DNA of 6,838 nt from Planctomycetes bacterium UBA1135. GTDB lineage: Bacteria; Planctomycetota; UBA1135. The position numbers were made by a program, and so were the translations under genes. Under the pieces are notes generated by a model. The model saw nothing but the letters and a program-made list of their open reading frames with translations, searched no databases and had not been told where the DNA came from. Below are positions 1 through 6,089 of this stretch, piece by piece. The stretch's first letter is position 1. Every line of letters begins with the position of its first letter. The stretch covers positions 403-7,240 of the forward strand of contig DCAK01000118.1 of assembly GCA_002311925.1 (NCBI GenBank), given 5' to 3'.

Positions 1-2
1 CC

Positions 3-1247
3 ACTTTTCGAGGGGGGGACGACCAGGATGGCCTTCCCACGCTGCGGCTGGTCCCGGGCGCCATCCCCTCCATCCTGGACTGGACGGTTCGGGTGCGCCC
101 CCCCCGCTACACCGGCAGGGAGGAGGAACTTTCCACCATGAACGAGTTCCGGATTCCCAAGGGGACGCGGATGGAGGCCCGCTTTCGTTTCGCCTCCCCC
201 CCGAAGAGAGTCCACGCCCATCGTTCCGGAGGGGAAATCCAACTTGAGCGACAGGGCGATGGGTGGACCTTCACCGTGGAGGGCCTCGAGGACGGCGTCG
301 CCTTTATTGAGGTGGAGGCTCAGGACGGTTTCCTCGATTCCGAGGCGACTTCCCTTCGATGGTGGGTGGAACCCGACCGCCCTCCCCGGGTTTCCGTTCG
401 TCTTCCGGCGACACGATGGACCACCGTTTCCGGAGGCGCGGTGCCCCTGCTGGTGGAGGTCGAGGATGATTACGGAGTGGCCGACCTGAGGCTTCTTCCC
501 AATCCCCTCGGCCCCCTGCGAGCCCTCCCCTCCGGGCCAACCCAGGTTTTTCTGGTTCTTCCCGTTCCTCCTCCCCGGCCGGAGGAAGGCCTCCCTTCTC
601 CCTTCCACCTGGAAATCCAAGCCAGGGATGAGGGACCCGGCCCCGGCATCGCGTCAGCTCTCAGTCCGAGAATCGAAATCGTTGAAAGAGAGGTCATGGA
701 GGAGAGGCTGGCGGGAAAAATGGTCCGTACACGGGAGGACCTCGAAACCATTCTTTCCCTGTTGACGCGCCGGGAATCCTCGAACGTCAGCCCGAGACGC
801 ATCCGAAGGAAGATGGAGACCATTCTGGGTCAGGTGGAAGAAGCCTTGCTGGAGAGAATCTATGCGGGAATGGACCCCGGGACGCTTCATTGGCAGGAAA
901 CCTTTTCCCGGGTTTTCCAGGAATCCGGATCCCTTCCCCGCGGGGCGGTCACCCTTCTGCTCGGCGCCCATGAGGGTCCTCCCCTTCTCGACCGGGCCGG
1001 GCTCCTCGCCGACCTTGCCCTGGCCGGTCGCCAATGCCTGGAAGGACCCGCCCGTGCCTGGGAAAACGCCCTCCAAGCCGGTGTCAAACCCGAACCCATC
1101 CGCCAGGAACTCGAGATCCAGGTCCGCGCCATGCTCGAAATCCTGGTGGCCTGGGAGGATTTCCGTAGCGCCGTCAACCTCCTCCGCAATCTGCTCGACC
1201 GCCAGCGGGCGGTTCACCTGAGAACCCGGGAGGCGTCGGAGGGTTGA
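3..1247 (+). CDS. DUF4175-like envelope protein, C-terminal part (5' end outside window)
   Basis: The frame is open to the left edge, so this is the last 414 residues of a longer protein; the GTG at 93 is internal, not the start. Seen: a P-P-R-Y-T-G motif at visible residues 33-38, followed by beta-rich Ig-like sequence, then V-E-V-E-D-D-Y-G-V-A-D-L around nt 453-488, and a proline-rich stretch. From about nt 680 it is helical and charged, ending in a helix with the pattern V-N-L-L-R-N-L-L-D-R-Q. From family knowledge, the Y-T-G motif, the D-D-Y-G motif and the helical tail are typical of large DUF4175-like proteins, which normally carry membrane helices in the N-terminal half missing here. 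They are common in planctomycetes near MoxR ATPase, DUF58 and VWA genes; none of these is visible. The function is unknown. Its stop overlaps the next gene by 4 nt. Family call fairly confident; role unknown. Confidence 0.75.
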   Translation, partial: TFRGGDDQDGLPTLRLVPGAIPSILDWTVRVRPPRYTGREEELSTMNEFRIPKGTRMEARFRFASPPKRVHAHRSGGEIQLERQGDGWTFTVEGLEDGVAFIEVEAQDGFLDSEATSLRWWVEPDRPPRVSVRLPATRWTTVSGGAVPLLVEVEDDYGVADLRLLPNPLGPLRALPSGPTQVFLVLPVPPPRPEEGLPSPFHLEIQARDEGPGPGIASALSPRIEIVEREVMEERLAGKMVRTREDLETILSLLTRRESSNVSPRRIRRKMETILGQVEEALLERIYAGMDPGTLHWQETFSRVFQESGSLPRGAVTLLLGAHEGPPLLDRAGLLADLALAGRQCLEGPARAWENALQAGVKPEPIRQELEIQVRAMLEILVAWEDFRSAVNLLRNLLDRQRAVHLRTREASEG

Positions 1248-2686
1248 ATCCCCGGGCCATGAGCATCTTCCTTCTTCTCCTTCCGAGCCTCTTGGGTTCA
1301 CCCACCATCCTCCAGGACCCGGTGGAACTCAAGAGGCTGGCCGACGACCAGCATCGTTTGGCCGACCAGGCTCTGAGACTGGAAAATCTTCTCCTGGCCC
1401 TCGAAGAAAGGGAGCGGCAGGAGGGGAACGACACCATGGCGAATCTCCTGCAGAAGGCGGGGTCCCGCATCCGCGAGGCCAACGGAGCCGAAAGCCTGGC
1501 CGCCGCTCTCGAAGGGGCCGCCGTGGACCTGGGCGGGCTGAGGAGTGGGCCGGCGCTGGCCATCCAGGCCGAGGCCATCGCGCTGTTGGAAGAGGTCCTT
1601 GACCTTCTGTTGGAAACCGAAAGAACGCGGCGGCTGGAAATTCTTCAGGGACAAGCCCAGGCGCGACAAGAGGCCCTGAAGGGTTGGGCGCGGGAACAGA
1701 GGGCTCTGCTGGAAAAAACTCACGCCTTGCAACACCAGGAAGAAAGCGAGGGGGTCACCGATTCGGAGGCTCGAGAGGGCTTGGCCGAGGAACAGGCCAA
1801 ACTGAACGAAGCCCTGAGCAAGGCGGCCGAGAATCCGAAAAATCCAGTCCATGTGGAAGATGTTCTCGAGGCGGCCTCCCGAGCCGAAAAGGAACTCGAA
1901 AAAGTGGAAGGGGACCTGGGGAAGGCGGCCGAAGCTCAACGCCAGGCTCTCGAAAAGCTTCAATCCAAGGCCGGCCAAGCGGGCGAGGAAAGCAAGAAGC
2001 TCGAGGCCGCCCGCAAGGTCCAGGACCTCCTCCAGTTTCTGGCTGAAGCGGAGGCCCTCCTGGCCCGCCACCGGGCGGTGGATTCCATCCTGGTCAAGCT
2101 TGGCGACAGGGGGCGGCCTCTTCCCAGGAGCGCCCGCCTGGAATTGAGGAAACTCGCGGAGGAAGAAATGGACATCGCCCGCGCCACAGCCGACCTGGGT
2201 TTGGAGCTGCGGGAATCCAGGACGGGAAGTTTTTCATTCCTGGTTGGGGCCCTCGAAGAAGACCATCGCCTTCTGGGCCGCAGGATGGGCCCCCCCCGCT
2301 TTTTGGCGGGAGATGTCCAGGAATCCCTTTCCAAGCGCATCCTTTCGGGATGGACGGCCCTGATTGACGCGGTGCAGTTGGAAGCCCAGCGGGAAAGACG
2401 CAAGTTGGAGAATTCCCTTCCCGGGAATCCGTCGGGCGCCCAATCCCTGGTTTCCTTCGCAGCCGAAATCCATCTCCTGGCCACCTTGGAAGAAGACATT
2501 CGAAATTCTTTGGATTCCCTGGCTCGCCGCCGGGAACTTCTTGCCGAGGCGGGGCTCCCCTGGGACGAGGACGACACCCTGGAACTCGACATGTTGATGG
2601 AAAGGCAGGGCCGCCTCCGCCGGCTGTTCGATTCCCTCCTCGAAGAGCTCCAAGCAGAAACCCCGGAAACGGAGGAGGACCTGTGA
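1244..2686 (+). CDS. predicted exported helical/coiled-coil protein of unknown function
   Basis: This 480-residue protein begins with a short hydrophobic signal-like stretch (residues 7-19, rich in Leu) and is then almost entirely alpha-helical, with long Glu/Lys/Arg/Gln/Ala-rich heptad-like segments at about 25-60, 105-165, 175-240 and 250-275. One helix carries L-A-E-E-Q-A-K-L at 180-187. The C-terminal half (about 290-475) is also helical but less charged. I do not recognise a catalytic motif. Start choice: TTG at 1244 forms a TTGA overlap with the previous stop, has GGGAGG at 1228-1233 ten bases upstream and gives an Arg in the n-region. ATG at 1259 is the alternative, with GGAGGG 15 bases upstream, and would shorten the protein by five residues. 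By context it probably acts outside the inner membrane with its two neighbours, perhaps as a structural or tethering partner. That is inference; a cytoplasmic location is possible because the signal stretch is short. Confidence 0.72.
   Translation: MNPRAMSIFLLLLPSLLGSPTILQDPVELKRLADDQHRLADQALRLENLLLALEERERQEGNDTMANLLQKAGSRIREANGAESLAAALEGAAVDLGGLRSGPALAIQAEAIALLEEVLDLLLETERTRRLEILQGQAQARQEALKGWAREQRALLEKTHALQHQEESEGVTDSEAREGLAEEQAKLNEALSKAAENPKNPVHVEDVLEAASRAEKELEKVEGDLGKAAEAQRQALEKLQSKAGQAGEESKKLEAARKVQDLLQFLAEAEALLARHRAVDSILVKLGDRGRPLPRSARLELRKLAEEEMDIARATADLGLELRESRTGSFSFLVGALEEDHRLLGRRMGPPRFLAGDVQESLSKRILSGWTALIDAVQLEAQRERRKLENSLPGNPSGAQSLVSFAAEIHLLATLEEDIRNSLDSLARRRELLAEAGLPWDEDDTLELDMLMERQGRLRRLFDSLLEELQAETPETEEDL
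2671..2678 (+). promoter_or_regulatory. strong Shine-Dalgarno for the WGxLPPR gene
   Basis: GGAGGAGG lies four bases before the GTG start at 2683 and inside the end of the upstream coding region. With the 4-nt GTGA overlap it indicates translational coupling and fixes the start codon. Confidence 0.7.
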
Positions 2687-3243
2687 TTCTTCTTTTGCTC
2701 CTCCTCTCCTTCCAGGAACCCGCCCCTGAGCAGGACCTGATGGAGGAGGTGATGGAGGCCGTGGATCAGGTGAAGCAGGGGTTCTTGGACCTCGACCGCC
2801 AATTGCACGCCTCCATGAAGGAAGTGGACGCTTCGCCCGAGGGCGGTTCGGCATTGAGGGGCCACCTCCAGGAAGCGGCAACCCAAGCTGGAATCCTCCT
2901 TCAGAAGATGGAAGCCCTCCTCGGGATTCTCCCCGAGCGTGAAGGGCCGTCGGGAGGGTCCGGGAATCCCTCGCCTGGAGACCCGCAGGATTCCCGGAAA
3001 AAACCGGGGGAAGGCGATCCAGACTCCTCGGTTCCTCGACCCAGCGAGGAGGATGGAGAGGGTTCCGGCCAACCCGGGCATTCGTTTTCCCCGGGTCTCT
3101 TGCTCGATCCCCGCCCCGGAGCTTGGGGAAGCCTGCCGCCGCGCCTCCAGGACGCTCTCCGCCAAGCCTCCACCGAACGCCTTCCCCTGAAATATCGAAG
3201 ATGGCTGAAGGCCTACCATCGGAGACAGGGCGGTCTTCGGTGA
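2683..3243 (+). CDS. small predicted exported protein with C-terminal WGxLPPR motif
   Basis: This 186-residue protein has four visible parts. Residues 1-10 are a very short Leu-rich hydrophobic start with no positive charge. Residues about 15-82 are amphipathic helix. Residues about 84-145 are a disordered-looking linker rich in Gly, Pro, Ser, Glu and Asp. The compact C-terminus holds W-G-S-L-P-P-R at 148-154, then a helix with Y171, W174 and Y178 followed by arginines. From memory, similar W-G-x-L-P-P-R ends followed by an aromatic/basic helix occur in planctomycete exported proteins beside DUF4175-like genes; their function is not known. The GTG start overlaps the previous TGA (GTGA) and is preceded by a strong GGAGGAGG, which settles the start. 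It is the last gene of the visible operon. The very short hydrophobic segment makes export uncertain. The C-terminal motif is probably a binding module, by inference only. Confidence 0.7.
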   Translation: MILLLLLLSFQEPAPEQDLMEEVMEAVDQVKQGFLDLDRQLHASMKEVDASPEGGSALRGHLQEAATQAGILLQKMEALLGILPEREGPSGGSGNPSPGDPQDSRKKPGEGDPDSSVPRPSEEDGEGSGQPGHSFSPGLLLDPRPGAWGSLPPRLQDALRQASTERLPLKYRRWLKAYHRRQGGLR

Positions 3244-3318
3244 ATTTTTCCTGAAATCTTCTTCAGAGCAGGCTCGTAAGGGCCGCGAAGGGGGCGACCC
3301 CGACCAAAAGGGTCCATC

Positions 3319-4281
3319 ATGCGCCTCCTCCTCGCCACCATGGCGGCTTTCGCCGCTCTGGCGTGCCTGGCAGACCCCTTGCTCGCCCTCGAGCGGCAGG
3401 AACTGCCTGCCGCCCCCGTACCCCGCACGCTCGGGATTCTTCGCCCCGAAACCGGCCTGCTGGCGGGACACCTCGAATCCAGGATGGCCCCCTTTCCCAT
3501 ATTCGAGACAGGAGAACCCACCGGGAAATGGGCCCCCAGCGGCAGTCGCGATGAATTTTGGAATCGAGGACGCCTCGGCCCCCAGGGGCCATCCCAAATC
3601 ACGGCCTTCGAATTGATCTGGGTATCCACGGCCCTGGAGAGCGAAGGCCCGATGGTGCTCCGCTTTCATGAACAAAACGCTGACGGAACCTTGGGACCCC
3701 TGGCCCGGGAGGTTTCCCTGGCGGGGCTTCCCAGGGGCGGACCCGCGGGCGAAGCTCGCGCCTGGAAGGTTCTGGTGGACCTTTCCGGCGGCCAGGAATT
3801 CCTTTTGAAGAACCCGGCCGGATTCTTCTATTGGAGCTTTGCCTGCCCCGAGACTGAAACGGGACCCTACCTTGCCTTTCCGGGCCCCGGCGCGGGAACG
3901 CTTCAACCCGAGGGAATGAGCCTGGTCCTCCACGGCTCGCCCCCTGGAGTCACCGCCTTCCACCCCTGCAATCCAGGGGAGGGAGATTCCCTGGTGCTCA
4001 TCGCCAGCGCGCCGGACCCTGATGGTTGGGTCCACTGGGAGCTTCCGGGAACTCCGGATGGAGGCCTTCACCACCTGCTGCTCGCCTCAGCCCGGCTCGA
4101 AATGCCACACGGGCAGGGGACCCTGCTGGTGGACGAATTTTCCCTTCTGAATCCCCCCATTCCCATGGAGGGCGGGCGCCTGTCCCTGCGCATTCCCGAT
4201 GACGGTTCCAGGGAAGTTTTCGCCCAGGCCGTCGACAGCCTGGGCCGGGCCTGGTCCAACGGGATTCGCCTCCGCTGGTGA
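3319..4281 (+). CDS. secreted protein of an uncharacterised family, paralogue A
   Basis: This 320-residue protein has a signal peptide (M-R-L-L-L then an Ala/Leu-rich core, about 1-23; cleavage plausible after Ala15, Ala18 or Ala23). The mature part looks beta-rich. Recognisable blocks are P-V-P-R-T-L-G-I at 33-40, A-F-E-L-I-W-V-S at 96-103, G-L-P-R-G-G-P at 136-142, R-A-W at 147-149, V-D-L-S-G-G at 153-158 and T-G-P-Y-L at 181-185. The end (about 265-320: T-L-L-V-D, then Q-A and S-N-G) resembles a C-terminal beta-sandwich that I recall from many secreted planctomycete proteins. The next plus-strand gene is a clear paralogue. The ATG is preceded by AAAAGGG with a 6-nt spacer. The Cys at 16 is not in a proper lipobox (A-L-A-C), so lipoprotein status is doubtful. 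No catalytic residues are recognised; function unknown, possibly binding or surface display. Confidence 0.72.
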   Translation: MRLLLATMAAFAALACLADPLLALERQELPAAPVPRTLGILRPETGLLAGHLESRMAPFPIFETGEPTGKWAPSGSRDEFWNRGRLGPQGPSQITAFELIWVSTALESEGPMVLRFHEQNADGTLGPLAREVSLAGLPRGGPAGEARAWKVLVDLSGGQEFLLKNPAGFFYWSFACPETETGPYLAFPGPGAGTLQPEGMSLVLHGSPPGVTAFHPCNPGEGDSLVLIASAPDPDGWVHWELPGTPDGGLHHLLLASARLEMPHGQGTLLVDEFSLLNPPIPMEGGRLSLRIPDDGSREVFAQAVDSLGRAWSNGIRLRW

Positions 4282-4293
4282 CGGAGGCGCATG

Positions 4294-4336
4294 AGGCTGC
4301 CCTGTCGGGTTTCGGCCCGGCAGGGTAGCTTTCTTT
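4294..4336 (+). terminator. intrinsic terminator after paralogue A
   Basis: The arms 4296-4309 and 4316-4329 pair over 14 bp, with two G-U wobbles, around a 6-nt loop (TTTCGG). The stem can extend by two more pairs to 4294/4331, and the 3' arm runs directly into a T-rich tract, TTTCTTT at 4330-4336. It begins 12 nt after the stop codon of paralogue A. This is a textbook Rho-independent terminator for plus-strand transcription and separates the two paralogues into different transcripts, apart from read-through. Read from the minus strand it lacks a good T tract. Confidence 0.85.
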
Positions 4337-4381
4337 CCGTCCGCCGCATCCTCTTTGGCGTAGGATTGAGATAGACAAGGC

Positions 4382-5554
4382 ATGCCAGAACATTCAGAAC
4401 CCCGCGCCAACCGATCCAAGTGGATTCGGCTCTTCCTCTTCCTTGCCGTGGCCACGACATACCTCGTCTGGCGAGCCACCCAGCCCCCGGAACCCGAACC
4501 CTTCGTGTTCGTGGAACCCGGACTTCTGCGCAGCATTCCTCCTCCGGGCGGGGGTCGGGCCATCGAGCTCGTCCGCTCTCCCGTTCCCCGCCACCTGGGC
4601 ATCTACCGACCCGGCATCGGATTCCTTGCCCAGGGAACCCCCGCCCGCGTGGGCCCCGACACCCGCCTGGAATTGGAATCCGCCCTCGCCCAATGGGCTC
4701 CGGTGGGAGCCGGAGTCGAGTGGGTGGGCCAGGAAGACCTCGGCAAGACTCCCGATAGCATCCTTCAAGTGGATGGATTCGACCTCGCCTGGGTCTCCTC
4801 GGCTTCGGCCGACGAAGGTTCGCTCGAAGTGAGCTTCTACGCCGGAGATTCGCTGAATGGCCCGCCGGCCGACCACGCCTCTCCACTGGCCCGCTTCACG
4901 ATGGACGGCCTTCCCATGGGAGGCCCTGACGGAGAAACCCGCGCCTGGATGATGACGGTGGACCTGTCCGGAGGAATGGAATTCCTGCTCGAAGCCCCCC
5001 AGGGCCGTTTTTCCTGGGGTTTCGCCGCCAGCGAGGAGGCCACCGGCCCCTATCTCCTCGACCGCGGGGAGGACCACGACCCGCGTGTGGTGGCGATGGA
5101 CCCGCGCACCTCCACCCAGCTGGAGGCCCTGGGCCTCCAAGTTCCGGGTGCCGGCATGGCCCTGGCCCTGCACACCGAGACCCCGGGAACGCGGCGCATC
5201 TACCCGGAAGAAGGTCTTCCCTCCCCCACTCTGCGGCTGGTTTCCTCTCCGGTGGGACCCTCAGCCCGAGCCTGGTGGCGCATCCTCGGGGCCCGGCCCC
5301 AGGCCCATTATTTCCTCTGGGTTTCGGATGGCGCCGGTGACGGACAGATGGACGGGCTTCCGGTCCTGGTCGACACCAGTCTTCTCCTTTACGACCCCAT
5401 CGCCATGCCCGAGGGCGAGCTGGCTCTCATGGTTCCGGCCACCCTTTCCGATTCGGTCTGGGTGCAGGCCGCCGAGGTGAGCCTGGACGGGAGCATCCTG
5501 GCCGTATCCAACGGGCTTCGACACGCCCTGGCAACCGCGGGGACCGGTTTCTGA
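4382..5554 (+). CDS. membrane-anchored protein of the same uncharacterised family, paralogue B
   Basis: This 390-residue protein has a polar, basic N-terminus (residues 1-16) and one hydrophobic segment at about 17-30, read as a membrane anchor or uncleaved signal. A Pro-rich linker follows, then a long beta-rich outer domain. It matches paralogue A in order: P-V-P-R-H-L-G-I at 67-74, G-F-D-L-A-W-V-S at 132-139, G-L-P-M-G-G-P at 176-182, R-A-W at 187-189, V-D-L-S-G-G at 193-198 and T-G-P-Y-L at 221-225. A 50-residue stretch (176-225 against 136-185 of paralogue A) aligns without gaps, with 33 identities by hand count. The C-terminal part (about 325-380, with L-V-D, V-Q-A and S-N-G-L) matches the end of paralogue A and probably forms a beta-sandwich. 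The start has only a weak AAGG one base upstream. The terminator before it implies its own promoter. Function unknown; no catalytic site seen. Confidence 0.75.
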   Translation: MPEHSEPRANRSKWIRLFLFLAVATTYLVWRATQPPEPEPFVFVEPGLLRSIPPPGGGRAIELVRSPVPRHLGIYRPGIGFLAQGTPARVGPDTRLELESALAQWAPVGAGVEWVGQEDLGKTPDSILQVDGFDLAWVSSASADEGSLEVSFYAGDSLNGPPADHASPLARFTMDGLPMGGPDGETRAWMMTVDLSGGMEFLLEAPQGRFSWGFAASEEATGPYLLDRGEDHDPRVVAMDPRTSTQLEALGLQVPGAGMALALHTETPGTRRIYPEEGLPSPTLRLVSSPVGPSARAWWRILGARPQAHYFLWVSDGAGDGQMDGLPVLVDTSLLLYDPIAMPEGELALMVPATLSDSVWVQAAEVSLDGSILAVSNGLRHALATAGTGF

Positions 5555-5555
5555 T

Positions 5556-6089
5556 TCAGGATTCGTCTTCGGCGAGATAGCTGCGGGCCGCTTTCACATA
5601 GTGGGGGACCGAATCCTTGATGAAGGCTGCTTCCCGTTCGTTGACCTCGCGAATCATCTTGGCCGGGACCCCCGCAACGACCATGCCCGGCGGAACCTCG
5701 AATCCTTCCCGAACCAGGGCGCCGGCGGCGATGACCGCCCCGTCTCCGATTTTCGCCCCTCCGAGAATCGTGGCTCCCATGCCGATGAGAACTCGGTCTC
5801 CCATTTCCACCCCGTGGAGGATGGCGCCATGGCCAACCGTGCAGTCCTCCCCGATGACCTGGGCATGTCCGGTGTCGCAATGCACCACGCAGTTGTCCTG
5901 GATGTTGCTGCGAGCCCCGATGCGAATGGAAGCGTCGTCGCCGCGCACGGTGCAACCGAACCAAATGCTGGCGTCCTCTCCAAGCTCGACATCGCCGGTG
6001 ACCATAGCGGTGGACGCCACCATTCCGCCACCGGGAACCCGTCGCATCAGGCCGTGAGGCGGGGTGGGGAAGGGCGCGGAATCGGTCAC
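5556..6089 (-). CDS. gamma-class carbonic anhydrase-like hexapeptide-repeat protein
   Basis: This 177-residue protein is the length typical of the YrdA/PaaY/CamH-like gamma-carbonic anhydrase group: left-handed beta-helix trimers that bind a metal between subunits and may hydrate CO2 to bicarbonate. Seen: hexapeptide-repeat sequence through about 24-145 and a C-terminal helix at 148-173. The three expected metal-ligand histidines are present: H70 (N-I-Q-D-N-C-V-V-H), and H87 and H92 (V-G-H-G-A-I-L-H-G). R49 and D51 (R-G-D), Q64 and D65 also match conserved active-site positions of the family. The start is GTG at 6089, overlapping the stop of the CPBP gene as GTGA, with AGGA nine bases upstream. 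The open frame runs further upstream (to 6326), but only inside the CPBP gene and with non-family sequence. Many relatives lack proven anhydrase activity, so another acyl-transferase-like role is possible. Cytoplasmic, with no signal peptide. Confidence 0.9.
   Translation of the reverse strand: MTDSAPFPTPPHGLMRRVPGGGMVASTAMVTGDVELGEDASIWFGCTVRGDDASIRIGARSNIQDNCVVHCDTGHAQVIGEDCTVGHGAILHGVEMGDRVLIGMGATILGGAKIGDGAVIAAGALVREGFEVPPGMVVAGVPAKMIREVNEREAAFIKDSVPHYVKAARSYLAEDES

Noticed and set aside
3250..3265. Hairpin CTGAA-ATCTTC-TTCAG after the envelope operon as a terminator
   Set aside because: It is only 5 bp with no following T tract; the T run at 3245-3249 comes before it. End of the operon transcript not identified.
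3355..3372. Lipobox (A-L-A-C) in the signal peptide of paralogue A
   Set aside because: Leu is at -2 instead of -3, so it does not fit the usual L-[AS]-[GA]-C pattern; a signal peptidase I site is at least as likely.
1960..4074. A 704-codon open frame on the minus strand spanning three plus-strand genes
   Set aside because: It is antisense to the better-supported genes, has low-complexity Arg/Ser/Gly-rich composition with no domain, and such long shadows are expected in GC-rich DNA with few stop codons.
4355..4377. TTGGCG ... TAGACA as a sigma-70-type promoter for paralogue B
   Set aside because: The spacing is about 11 bases rather than about 17, and the -10-like element almost touches the start codon.
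4068..5173. Long minus-strand open frames under paralogues A and B
   Set aside because: They are Arg/Gly/Pro-rich with no recognisable motif; the plus-strand frames here are conserved between two paralogues, which fixes the coding strand.
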